This document shows, one piece after another, positions 23,213 through 36,889 of a stretch of 64,000 nt of DNA. The first letter of the stretch is position 1. Each line of letters opens with the position of its first letter. Where the stretch lies: positions 806,001 through 870,000 of the forward strand of contig NW_027185500.1 in NCBI RefSeq assembly GCF_040183065.1, in the 5' to 3' direction. A program made the translations under genes and the position numbers. This DNA comes from Periplaneta americana. Its lineage: Eukaryota; Arthropoda; Insecta; Blattodea; Blattidae. The notes beneath the pieces are model-generated. The model was not told the DNA's origin. It saw only the letters and a list, made by a program, of their open reading frames with translations, and ran no database searches.

Positions 23213-26200
23213 ATACCACCTTCCGTACCACATCGCATTCCACCTCCCGTGCCAGATCGCATTCCTCCTCACGTGCAACATCGCAATCCACCTCCTTCAG
23301 CAGATCGCGTTCCATATCCCGTGCCAGATTGCATTGCACCTACCGTGCCATATCTCATTCCACCGCCACTTCCAGATCGCATTCCACCTACCGTGCCATA
23401 TCTCATTCCTCCTCCACCGCCAGATCGCATTCCGCCTCCCCCGCCATATCTCATTCCACCGCCACTTCCAGATCGCATTCCACCTCCCCCGCCATATCTC
23501 ATTCCACCGCCACTTCCAGATCGCATTCCACCTCCCGTGCCAGATCGCATACCTCCTCCCGTGCCAGATCGCATTCCGCCTCCCCCACCATATCTCATTC
23601 CACCGCCACTTCCAGATCGCATTCCACCTCCCCCGCCATATCTCATTCCACCGCCACTTCCAGATCGCATTCCACCTACCGTGCCATATCTCATTCCTCC
23701 TCCACCGCCAGATCGCATTCCGCCTCCCCCGCCATATCTCATTCCACCGCCCATTCCAGATCGCATTCCACCTCCCCCGCCATATCTCATTCCACCGCCA
23801 CTTCCAGATCGCATTCCACCTCCCGTGCCAGATCGCATACCACCTCCCGTGCCAGATCGCATTCTACCTCCTCTACTAGATCGCGTTCTATATCCCGTGC
23901 CAGATTGCATTCCACCTACCGTGCCATATCTCATTCCTCCTCCACCGCCAGATCGCATTCCGCCTCCCCCGCCATATCTCATTCCACCGCCACTTCCAGA
24001 TCGCATTCCACCTCCCCCGCCATATCTCATTCCACCGCCACTTCCAGATCGCATTCCACCTACCGTGCCATATCTCATTCCTCCTCCACCGCCAGATCGC
24101 ATTCCGCCTCCCCCGCCATATCTCATTCCACCGCCACTTCCAGATCGCATTCCACCTCCCCCGCCATATCTCATTCCACCGCCACTTCCAGATCGCATTC
24201 CACCTACCGTGCCATATCTCATTCCTCCTCCACCGCCAGATCGCATTCCGCCTCCCCCGCCATATCTCATTCCACCGCCACTTCCAGATCGCATTCCACC
24301 TCCCCCGCCATATCTCATTCCACCGCCACTTCCAGATCGCATTCCACCTCCCGTGCCAGATCGCATACCTCCTCCCGTGCCAGATCGCATTCCGCCTCCC
24401 CCGCCATATCTCATTCCACCGCCACTTCCAGATCGCATTCCACCTCCCCCGCCATATCTCATTCCACCGCCACTTCCAGATCGCATTCCACCTACCGTGC
24501 CATATCTCATTCCTCCTCCACCGCCAGATCGCATTCCGCCTCCCCCGCCATATCTCATTCCACCGCCACTTCCAGATCGCATTCCACCTCCCCCGCCATA
24601 TCTCATTCCACCGCCACTTCCAGATCGCATTCCACCTCCCGTGCCAGATCGCATACCACCTCCCGTGCCAGATCGCATTCTACCTCCTCTACTAAATCGC
24701 GTTATATATCCCGTGCCAGATTGCATTCCACCTACCGTGCCATATCTCATTCCTCTTCCACCGCCAGATCGCATTCCGCCTCCCCCGCCATATCTCATTC
24801 CACCGCCACTTCCAGATCGCATTCCACCTCCCCCGCCATATCTCATTCCACCGCCACTTCCAGATCGCTTTCCACCTCCCGTGCCAGATCGCATTCCACC
24901 TCACGTGCCGCATCGCAATCCACCTCCTTTAGCAGATCGCGTGTCATATCCCGTCCCAGATCGAATTCCACCTCCCGTGCCAGATCGCGTGCCGTATCCA
25001 GTGCCAGATCGCATGCCGTATCCCGTGCCAGAACGCTATTCCGCCTCCCGTGCCAGAACGCATTCCACTTCCCGTGCCAGATGGCATTCTACCTCCTCTG
25101 CTAGATCGCGTTCCATTTCCCGTGCCAGATCGCATTCCACCTCCCGTGCCAGATCGCGTGCCGTATGCAGTGCCAGATCGCGTGCCATATCCCGTGCCAG
25201 ATCGTATTCCACCTCCGGTGCCAGATCGCATTCCACCTCCCTTGCCAGAACGCATTCCAACTCCCATGCCAGATCGCGTGTCATATCCCGTGCCAGATCG
25301 CGTTCCATATCCCCTGCCAGTTCGCATTCCTCATCCCGTTCCATATCGCGTGCCTTATCCCGTGCCAGATCGAATTCCAGCTCCAGCGCCAGATGGCACT
25401 CCACCTCCCGTGCTAGATCATATACTACCTCCCGTGCCAGATCGCGTGCCATATCCCGTGCCACATCGAATGCCACATCCCGCGCCAGATCGCATTCCAC
25501 TTCCCGTGCCAGATCGCATTCCACCTCCCGAGCCAGATCGCGTGCCGTATCCAGTGCCAGATCGCGTACCATATCCCGTGCCAGAACGCATTCCGCCTCG
25601 CGTGCCAGAACGCATTCCACATCCCCTGCCAGATTGCAATCCTCTTCCAGAGCCAAATCGCATTCCAATTCCCGTGTCAGATCGCGTTCCATATCCCGTG
25701 CCAGATCGCATTCCAACTCCCGTACTAGACCGCATTCCACCTTACATGCGAGGTCGCATTCCACCTCTCGTGTCAGATTGCATTCCACCTCCCGTACCAT
25801 ATCGCGTGCCATACCCCGTGCCAAATCTCAATCCACCTCCCCTGCTAGATCTAATTCCACCTCCCGTGCCAGATGGCACTCCACCTCCCGTGCCAGATCG
25901 CGTGCCGTATCCAGTGCCAGATCGCGTGCCATATCCCGTGCCAGGTCCTATTCCACCTCCGGTGCCAGTTCGCATTCCACCTCCCTTGCCAGATCGCATT
26001 CCAACTCCCTTGCCAAATCGCGTGTCATATCCCGTGCCAGATCGCGTGGCATATCCTCTGGCAGTTCGCATTCCTCATCCCGTGCCATATCGCGTGCATT
26101 ACCCCGTGCCAGATCGAACTCCACCTCCAGCGCCAGATGGCACACCACCTCCCGTGCCAGATCGCATTCCACCTCCCGTGACAGATCGCGTGCCGTATCC

Positions 26201-26692
26201 AGTGCCAGATCGCGTGCCAGATCCCGTGCCAGGTCCTATTCCACCTCCGGTGCCAGATCGCATTCCACCTCCCTTGCCAGATCGCATTCCAACTCCCTTG
26301 CCAGATCGCGTGTCATATCCCGTGCCAGATCGCGTGGCATATCCTCTGGCAGTTCGCATTGCTCATCCCGTGCCATATCGCGTGCCTTATCCCGTGCCAG
26401 ATCGAACTCCACCTCCAGCGCCAGATGGCACTTCACCTCCCGTGCTAGATCGCATTCTACCTCCCGTGCCAGATCTCATTCTACCTCCTCTGCTAGATCG
26501 CGTTCCATATCCCGTGCCAGAATGCATTCTACTTCCCGTCACATATCACATTCCACCTCCCATACCAGATCGCATTTCACCTTCCGTGACAGATCGCATT
26601 CCTCCTCCCGCACCAGATCGCGTGCCATATGCCGCTCCAGATCGCATTACACCTCCCGTTCCAGATCGCATTCCACCTCCCGTCTCATTCGC
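23213..26692. repeat. HOR copy H8, type A'
   Basis: A full 3,480-bp unit. It has the ccgcccattcc marker of type A (near 23752) but not the atctaattcc marker (C remains at 23500). One private change, gatcgctttcc, lies at 24869. It is probably an extra copy of type A, either duplicated before the A-specific mutation or converted back. Confidence 0.92.
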
Positions 26693-29600
26693 ATACCACC
26701 TTCCGTACCACATCGCATTCCACCTCCCGTGCCAGATCGCATTCCTCCTCACGTGCAACATCGCAATCCACCTCCTTCAGCAGATCGCGTTCCATATCCC
26801 GTGCCAGATTGCATTGCACCTACCGTGCCATATCTCATTCCACCGCCACTTCCAGATCGCATTCCACCTACCGTGCCATATCTCATTCCTCCTCCACCGC
26901 CAGATCGCATTCCGCCTTCCCCGCCATATCTCATTCCACCGCCACTTCCAGATCGCATTCCACCTCCCCCGCCATATCTCATTCCACCGCCACTTCCAGA
27001 TCGCATTCCACCTCCCGTGCCAGATCGCATACCTCCTCCCGTGCCAGATCGCATTCCGCCTCCCCCACCATATCTCATTCCACCGCCACTTCCAGATCGC
27101 ATTCCACCTCCCCCGCCATATCTCATTCCACCGCCACTTCCAGATCGCATTCCACCTACCGTGCCATATCTCATTCCTCCTCCACCGCCAGATCGCATTC
27201 CGCCTCCCCCGCCATATCTCATTCCACCGCCCCTTCCAGATCGCATTCCACCTCCCCCGCCATATCTCATTCCACCGCCACTTCCAGATCGCATTCCACC
27301 TCCCGTGCCAGATCGCATACCACCTCCCGTGCCAGATCGCATTCTACCTCCTCTACTAGATCGCGTTCTATATCCCGTGCCAGATTGCATTCCACCTACC
27401 GTGCCATATCTCATTCCTCCTCCACCGCCAGATCGCATTCCGCCTCCCCCGCCATATCTCATTCCACCGCCACTTCCAGATCGCATTCCACCTCCCCCGC
27501 CATATCTCATTCCACCGCCACTTCCAGATCGCATTCCACCTACCGTGCCATATCTCATTCCTCCTCCACCGCCAGATCGCATCCCGCCTCCCCCGCCATA
27601 TCTCATTCCACCGCCACTTCCAGATCGCATTCCACCTCCCCCGCCATATCTCATTCCACCGCCACTTCCAGATCGCATTCCACCTACCGTGCCATATCTC
27701 ATTCCTCCTCCACCGCCAGATCGCATTCCGCCTCCCCCGCCATATCTCATTCCACCGCCACTTCCAGATCGCATTCCACCTCCCCCGCCATATCTCATTC
27801 CACCGCCACTTCCAGATCGCATTCCACCTCCCGTGCCAGATCGCATACCTCCTCCCGTGCCAGATCGCATTCCGCCTCCCCCGCCATATCTCATTCCACC
27901 GCCACTTCCAGATCGCATTCCACCTCCCCCGCCATATCTCATTCCACCGCCACTTCCAGATCGCATTCCACCTACCGTGCCATATCTCATTCCTCCTCCA
28001 CCGCCAGATCGCATTCCGCCTCCCCCGCCATATCTCATTCCACCGCCACTTCCAGATCGCATTCCACCTCCCCCGCCATATCTCATTCCACCGCCACTTC
28101 CAGATCGCATTCCACCTCCCGTGCCAGATCGCATACCACCTCCCGTGCCAGATCGCATTCTACCTCCTCTACTAAATCGCGTTATATATCCCGTGCCAGA
28201 TTGCATTCCACCTACCGTGCCATATCTCATTCCTCTTCCACCGCCAGATCGCATTCCGCCTCCCCCGCCATATCTCATTCCACCGCCACTTCCAGATCGC
28301 ATTCCACCTCCCCCGCCATATCTCATTCCACCGCCACTTCCAGATCGCATTCCACCTCCCGTGCCAGATCGCATTCCACCTCACGTGCCGCATCGCAATC
28401 CACCTCCTTTAGCAGATCGCGTGTCATATCCCGTCCCAGATCGAATTCCACCTCCCGTGCCAGATCGCGTGCCGTATCCAGTGCCAGATCGCATGCCGTA
28501 TCCCGTGCCAGAACGCTATTCCGCCTCCCGTGCCAGAACGCATTCCACTTCCCGTGCCAGATGGCATTCTACCTCCTCTGCTAGATCGCGTTCCATTTCC
28601 CGTGCCAGATCGCATTCCACCTCCCGTGCCAGATCGCGTGCCGTATGCAGTGCCAGATCGCGTGCCATATCCCGTGCCAGATCGTATTCCACCTCCGGTG
28701 CCAGATCGCATTCCACCTCCCTTGCCAGAACGCATTCCAACTCCCATGCCAGATCGCGTGTCATATCCCGTGCCAGATCGCGTTCCATATCCCCTGCCAG
28801 TTCGCATTCCTCATCCCGTTCCATATCGCGTGCCTTATCCCGTGCCAGATCGAATTCCAGCTCCAGCGCCAGATGGCACTCCACCTCCCGTGCTAGATCA
28901 TATACTACCTCCCGTGCCAGATCGCGTGCCATATCCCGTGCCACATCGAATGCCACATCCCGCGCCAGATCGCATTCCACTTCCCGTGCCAGATCGCATT
29001 CCACCTCCCGAGCCAGATCGCGTGCCGTATCCAGTGCCAGATCGCGTACCATATCCCGTGCCAGAACGCATTCCGCCTCGCGTGCCAGAACGCATTCCAC
29101 ATCCCCTGCCAGATTGCAATCCTCTTCCAGAGCCAAATCGCATTCCAATTCCCGTGTCAGATCGCGTTCCATATCCCGTGCCAGATCGCATTCCAACTCC
29201 CGTACTAGACCGCATTCCACCTTACATGCGAGGTCGCATTCCACCTCTAGTGTCAGATTGCATTCCACATCCCGTACCATATCGCGTGCCATACCCCGTG
29301 CCAAATCTCAATCCACCTCCCCTGCTAGATCTAATTCCACCTCCCGTGCCAGATCGCACTCCACCTCCCGTGCCAGATCGCGTGCCATATCCAGTGCCAG
29401 ATCGCGTGCCATATCCCGTGCCAGGTCCTATTCCACCTCCGGTGCCAGTTCGCATTCCACCTCCCTTGCCAGATCGCATTCCAACTCCCTTGCCAAATCG
29501 CGTGTCATATCCCGTGCCAGATCGCGTGGCATATCCTCTGGCAGTTCGCATTCCTCATCCCGTGCCATATCGCGTGCATTACCCCGTGCCAGATCGAACT

Positions 29601-30172
29601 CCACCTCCAGCGCCAGATGGCACACCACCTCCCGTGCCAGATCGCATTCCACCTCCCGTGACAGATCGCGTGCCGTATCCAGTGCCAGATCGCGTGCCAG
29701 ATCCCGTGCCAGGTCCTATTCCACCTCCGGTGCCAGATCGCATTCCACCTCCCTTGCCAGATCGCATTCCAACTCCCTTGCCAGATCGCGTGTCATATCC
29801 CGTGCCAGATCGCGTGGCATATCCTCTGGCAGTTCGCATTGCTCATCCCGTGCCATATCGCGTGCCTTATCCCGTGCCAGATCGAACTCCACCTCCAGCG
29901 CCAGATGGCACTTCACCTCCCGTGCTAGATCGCATTCTACCTCCCGTGCCAGATCTCATTCTACCTCCTCTGCTAGATCGCGTTCCATATCCCGTGCCAG
30001 AATGCATTCTACTTCCCGTCACATATCACATTCCACCTCCCATACCAGATCGCATTTCACCTTCCGTGACAGATCGCATTCCTCCTCCCGCACCAGATCG
30101 CGTGCCATATGCCGCTCCAGATCGCATTACACCTCCCGTTCCAGATCGCATTCCACCTCCCGTCTCATTCGC
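26693..30172. repeat. HOR copy H9, type B
   Basis: A full 3,480-bp unit. Type B markers are ccgccccttcc near 27231, atcccgcctcc near 27581, and the segment B changes ctctagtgtcag (29249) and attccacatcccgtacc (about 29270). All recur in H14. A private change is gccttccccgcc at 26918. Confidence 0.93.
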
Positions 30173-33100
30173 ATACCACCTTCCGTACCACATCGCATTC
30201 CACCTCCCGTGCCAGATCGCATTCCTCCTCACGTGCAACATCGCAATCCACCTCCTTCAGCAGATCGCGTTCCATATCCCGTGCCAGATTGCATTGCACC
30301 TACCGTGCCATATCTCATTCCACCGCCACTTCCAGATCGCATTCCACCTACCGTGCCATATCTCATTCCTCCTCCACCGCCAGATCGCATTCCGCCTCCC
30401 CCGCCATATCTCATTCCACCGCCACTTCCAGATCGCATTCCACCTCCCCCGCCATATCTCATTCCACCGCCACTTCCAGATCGCATTCCACCTCCCGTGC
30501 CAGATCGCATACCTCCTCCCGTGCCAGATCGCATTCCGCCTCCCCCACCATATCTCATTCCACCGCCACTTCCAGATCGCATTCCACCTCCCCCGCCATA
30601 TCTCATTCCACCGCCACTTCCAGATCGCATTCCACCTACCGTGCCATATCTCATTCCTCCTCCACCGCCAGATCGCATTCCGCCTCCCCCGCCATATCTC
30701 ATTCCACCGCCACTTCCAGATCGCATTCCACCTCCCCCGCCATATCTCATTCCACCGCCACTTCCAGATCGCATTCCACCTCCCGTGCCAGATCGCATAC
30801 CACCTCCCGTGCCAGATCGCATTCTACCTCCTCTACTAGATCGCGTTCTATATCCCGTGCCAGATTGCATTCCACCTACCGTGCCATATCTCATTCCTCC
30901 TCCACCGCCAGATCGCATTCCGCCTCCCCCGCCATATCTCATTCCACCGCCACTTCCAGATCGCATTCCACTTCCCCCGCCATATCTCATTCCACCGCCA
31001 CTTCCAGATCGCATTCCACCTACCGTGCCATATCTCATTCCTCCTCCACCGCCAGATCGCATTCCGCCTCCCCCGCCATATCTCATTCCACCGCCACTTC
31101 CAGATCGCATTCCACCTCCCCCGCCATATCTCATTCCACCGCCACTTCCAGATCGCATTCCACCTACCGTGCCATATCTCATTCCTCCTCCACCGCCAGA
31201 TCGCATTCCGCCTCCCCCGCCATATCTCATTCCACCGCCACTTCCAGATCGCATTCCACCTCCCCCGCCATATCTCATTCCACCGCCACTTCCAGATCGC
31301 ATTCCACCTCCCGTGCCAGATCGCATACCTCCTCCCGTGCCAGATCGCATTCCGCCTCCCCCGCCATATCTCATTCCACCGCCACTTCCAGATCGCATTC
31401 CACCTCCCCCGCCATATCTCATTCCACCGCCACTTCCAGATCGCATTCCACCTACCGTGCCATATCTCATTCCTCCTCCACCGCCAGATCGCATTCCGCC
31501 TCCCCCGCCATATCTCATTCCACCGCCACTTCCAGATCGCATTCCACCTCCCCCGCCATATCTCATTCCACCGCCACTTCCAGATCGCATTCCACCCCCC
31601 GTGCCAGATCGCATTCCACCTCACGTGCCGCATCGCAATCCACCTCCTTTAGCAGATCGCGTGTCATATCCCGTCCCAGATCGAATTCCACCTCCCGTGC
31701 CAGATCGCGTGCCGTATCCAGTGCCAGATCGCATGCCGTATCCCGTGCCAGAACGCTATTCCGCCTCCCGTGCCAGAACGCATTCCACTTCCCGTGCCAG
31801 ATGGCATTCTACCTCCTCTGCTAGATCGCGTTCCATTTCCCGTGCCAGATCGCATTCCACCTCCCGTGCCAGATCGCGTGCCGTATGCAGTGCCAGATCG
31901 CGTGCCATATCCCGTGCCAGATCGTATTCCACCTCCGGTGCCAGATCGCATTCCACCTCCCTTGCCAGAACGCATTCCAACTCCCATGCCAGATCGCGTG
32001 TCATATCCCGTGCCAGATCGCGTTCCATATCCCCTGCCAGTTCGCATTCCTCATCCCGTTCCATATCGCGTGCCTTATCCCGTGCCAGATCGAATTCCAG
32101 CTCCAGCGCCAGATGGCACTCCACCTCCCGTGCTAGATCATATACTACCTCCCGTGCCAGATCGCGTGCCATATCCCGTGCCACATCGAATGCCACATCC
32201 CGCGCCAGATCGCATTCCACTTCCCGTGCCAGATCGCATTCCACCTCCCGAGCCAGATCGCGTGCCGTATCCAGTGCCAGATCGCGTACCATATCCCGTG
32301 CCAGAACGCATTCCGCCTCGCGTGCCAGAACGCATTCCACATCCCCTGCCAGATTGCAATCCTCTTCCAGAGCCAAATCGCATTCCAATTCCCGTGTCAG
32401 ATCGCGTTCCATATCCCGTGCCAGATCGCATTCCAACTCCCGTACTAGACCGCATTCCACCTTACATGCGAGGTCGCATTCCACCTCTCGTGTCAGATTG
32501 CATTCCACCTCCCGTACCATATCGCGTGCCATACCCCGTGCCAAATCTCAATCCACCTCCCCTGCTAGATCTAATTCCACCTCCCGTGCCAGATGGCACT
32601 CCACCTCCCGTGCCAGATCGCGTGCCGTATCCAGTGCCAGATCGCGTGCCATATCCCGTGCCAGGTCCTATTCCACCTCCGGTGCCAGTTCGCATTCCAC
32701 CTCCCTTGCCAGATCGCATTCCAACTCCCTTGCCAAATCGCGTGTCATATCCCGTGCCAGATCGCGTGGCATATCCTCTGGCAGTTCGCATTCCTCATCC
32801 CGTGCCATATCGCGTGCATTACCCCGTGCCAGATCGAACTCCACCTCCAGCGCCAGATGGCACACCACCTCCCGTGCCAGATCGCATTCCACCTCCCGTG
32901 ACAGATCGCGTGCCGTATCCAGTGCCAGATCGCGTGCCAGATCCCGTGCCAGGTCCTATTCCACCTCCGGTGCCAGATCGCATTCCACCTCCCTTGCCAG
33001 ATCGCATTCCAACTCCCTTGCCAGATCGCGTGTCATATCCCGTGCCAGATCGCGTGGCATATCCTCTGGCAGTTCGCATTGCTCATCCCGTGCCATATCG

Positions 33101-33412
33101 CGTGCCTTATCCCGTGCCAGATCGAACTCCACCTCCAGCGCCAGATGGCACTTCACCTCCCGTGCTAGATCGCATTCTACCTCCCGTGCCAGATCTCATT
33201 CTACCTCCTCTGCTAGATCGCGTTCCATATCCCGTGCCAGAATGCATTCTACTTCCCGTCACATATCACATTCCACCTCCCATACCAGATCGCATTTCAC
33301 CTTCCGTGACAGATCGCATTCCTCCTCCCGCACCAGATCGCGTGCCATATGCCGCTCCAGATCGCATTACACCTCCCGTTCCAGATCGCATTCCACCTCC
33401 CGTCTCATTCGC
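30173..33412. repeat. HOR copy H10, type C, 240-bp deletion
   Basis: The unit is 3,240 bp. Segment A (30173-31756) lost ten monomers near its right end: the four-monomer spacer containing ctactaaatcgc and gttatatatccc, plus one 144-bp block. The deletion junction lies near attccaccccccgtgcc (about 31590-31600). H15 has the same deletion, the same junction variant and the same attccacttcccccg (near 30970/48124), so both descend from one deleted copy. Confidence 0.93.
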
Positions 33413-36400
33413 ATACCACCTTCCGTACCACATCGCATTCCACCTCCCGTGCCAGATCGCATTCCTCCTCACGTGCAACATCGCAATCCACCTCCTTCAG
33501 CAGATCGCGTTCCATATCCCGTGCCAGATTGCATTGCACCTACCGTGCCATATCTCATTCCACCGCCACTTCCAGATCGCATTCCACCTACCGTGCCATA
33601 TCTCATTCCTCCTCCACCGCCAGATCGCATTCCGCCTCCCCCGCCATATCTCATTCCACCGCCACTTCCAGATCGCATTCCACCTCCCCCGCCATATCTC
33701 ATTCCACCGCCACTTCCAGATCGCATTCCACCTCCCGTGCCAGATCGCATACCTCCTCCCGTGCCAGATCGCATTCCGCCTCCCCCACCATATCTCATTC
33801 CACCGCCACTTCCAGATCGCATTCCACCTCCCCCGCCATATCTCATTCCACCGCCACTTCCAGATCGCATTCCACCTACCGTGCCATATCTCATTCCTCC
33901 TCCACCGCCAGATCGCATTCCGCCTCCCCCGCCATATCTCATTCCACCGCCACTTCCAGATCGCATTCCACCTCCCCCGCCATATCTCATTCCACCGCCA
34001 CTTCCAGATCGCATTCCACCTCCCGTGCCAGATCGCATACCACCTCCCGTGCCAGAACGCATTCTACCTCCTCTACTAGATCGCGTTCTATATCCCGTGC
34101 CAGATTGCATTCCACCTACCGTGCCATATCTCATTCCTCCTCCACCGCCAGATCGCATTCCGCCTCCCCCGCCATATCTCATTCCACCGCCACTTCCAGA
34201 TCGCATTCCACCTCCCCCGCCATATCTCATTCCACCGCCACTTCCAGATCGCATTCCACCTACCGTGCCATATCTCATTCCTCCTCCACCGCCAGATCGC
34301 ATTCCGCCTCCCCCGCCATATCTCATTCCACCGCCACTTCCAGATCGCATTCCACCTCCCCCGCCATATCTCATTCCACCGCCACTTCCAGATCGCATTC
34401 CACCTACCGTGCCATATCTCATTCCTCCTCCACCGCCAGATCGCATTCCGCCTCCCCCGCCATATCTCATTCCACCGCCACTTCCAGATCGCATTCCACC
34501 TCCCCCGCCATATCTCATTCCACCGCCACTTCCAGATCGCATTGCACCTCCCGTGCCAGATCGCATACCTCCTCCCGTGCCAGATCGCATTCCGCCTCCC
34601 CCGCCATATCTCATTCCACCGCCACTTCCAGATCGCATTCCACCTCCCCCGCCATATCTCATTCCACCGCCACTTCCAGATCGCATTCCACCTACCGTGC
34701 CATATCTCATTCCTCCTCCACCGCCAGATCGCATTCCGCCTCCCCCGCCATATCTCATTCCACCGCCACTTCCAGATCGCATTCCACCTCCCCCGCCATA
34801 TCTCATTCCACCGCCACTTCCAGATCGCATTCCACCTCCCGTGCCAGATCGCATACCACCTCCCGTGCCAGATCGCATTCTACCTCCTCTACTAAATCGC
34901 GTTATATATCCCGTGCCAGATTGCATTCCACCTACCGTGCCATATCTCATTCCTCCTCCACCGCCAGATCGCATTCCGCCTCCCCCGCCATATCTCATTC
35001 CACCGCCACTTCCAGATCGCATTCCACCTCCCCCGCCATATCTCATTCCACCGCCACTTCCAGATCGCATTCCACCTCCCGTGCCAGATCGCATTCCACC
35101 TCACGTGCCGCATCGCAATCCACCTCCTTTAGCAGATCGCGTGTCATATCCCGTCCCAGATCGAATTCCACCTCCCGTGCCAGATCGCGTGCCGTATCCA
35201 GTGCCAGATCGCATGCCGTATCCCGTGCCAGAACGCTATTCCGCCTCCCGTGCCAGAACGCATTCCACTTCCCGTGCCAGATGGCATTCTACCTCCTCTG
35301 CTAGATCGCGTTCCATTTCCCGTGCCAGATCGCATTCCACCTCCCGTGCCAGATCGCGTGCCGTATGCAGTGCCAGATCGCGTGCCATATCCAGTGCCAG
35401 ATCGTATTCCACCTCCGGTGCCAGATCGCATTCCACCTCCCTTGCCAGAACGCATTCCAACTCCCATGCCAGATCGCGTGTCATATCCCGTGCCAGATCG
35501 CGTTCCATATCCCCTGCCAGTTCGCATTCCTCATCCCGTTCCATATCGCGTGCCTTATCCCGTGCCAGATCGAATTCCAGCTCCAGCGCCAGATGGCACT
35601 CCACCTCCCGTGCTAGATCATATACTACCTCCCGTGCCAGATCGCGTGCCATATCCCGTGCCACATCGAATGCCACATCCCGCGCCAGATCGCATTCCAC
35701 TTCCCGTGCCAGATCGCATTCCACCTCCCGAGCCAGATCGCGTGCCGTATCCAGTGCCAGATCGCGTACCATATCCCGTGCCAGAACGCATTCCGCCTCG
35801 CGTGCCAGAACGCATTCCACATCCCCTGCCAGATTGCAATCCTCTTCCAGAGCCAAATCGCATTCCAATTCCTGTGTCAGATCGCGTTCCATATCCCGTG
35901 CCAGATCGCATTCCAACTCCCGTACTAGACCGCATTCCACCTTACATGCGAGGTCGCATTCCACCTCTCGTGTCAGATTGCATTCCACCTCCCGTACCAT
36001 ATCGCGTGCCATACCCCGTGCCAAATCTCAATCCACCTCCCCTGCTAGATCTAATTCCACCTCCCGTGCCAGATGGCACTCCACCTCCCGTGCCAGATCG
36101 CGTGCCGTATCCAGTGCCAGATCGCGTGCCATATCCCGTGCCAGGTCCTATTCCACCTCCGGTGCCAGTTCGCATTCCACCTCCCTTGCCAGATCGCATT
36201 CCAACTCCCTTGCCAAATCGCGTGTCATATCCCGTGCCAGATCGCGTGGCATATCCTCTGGCAGTTCGCATTCCTCATCCCGTGCCATATCGCGTGCATT
36301 ACCCCGTGCCAGATCGAACTCCACCTCCAGCGCCAGATGGCACACCACCTCCCGTGCCAGATCGCATTCCACCTCCCGTGACAGATCGCGTGCCGTATCC

Positions 36401-36889
36401 AGTGCCAGATCGCGTGCCAGATCCCGTGCCAGGTCCTATTCCACCTCCGGTGCCAGATCGCATTCCACCTCCCTTGCCAGATCGCATTCCAACTCCCTTG
36501 CCAGATCGCGTGTCATATCCCGTGCCAGATCGCGTGGCATATCTGGCAGTTCGCATTGCTCATCCCGTGCCATATCGCGTGCCTTATCCCGTGCCAGATC
36601 GAACTCCACCTCCAGCGCCAGATGGCACTTCACCTCCCGTGCTAGATCGCATTCTACCTCCCGTGCCAGATCTCATTCTACCTCCTCGCCTAGATCGCGT
36701 TCCATATCCCGTGCCAGAATGCATTCTACTTCCCGTCACATATCACATTCCACCTCCCATACCAGATCGCATTTCACCTTCCGTGACAGATCGCATTCCT
36801 CCTCCCGCACCAGATCGCGTGCCATATGCCGCTCCAGATCGCATTACACCTCCCGTTCCAGATCGCATTCCACCTCCCGTCTCATTCGC
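33413..36889. repeat. HOR copy H11, type D, private 3-bp deletion
   Basis: 3,477 bp. Type D markers are gccagaacgcattctacc (near 34055), attgcacctcccg (near 34543), gtgccatatccagtgcc (near 35390) and attcctgtgtcag (near 35873). The last two separate D from E. A private 3-bp deletion lies near 36543 (gcatatctggcag instead of gcatatcctctggcag), followed by a length-neutral change near 36687 (cctcctcgcctag). Confidence 0.92.
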
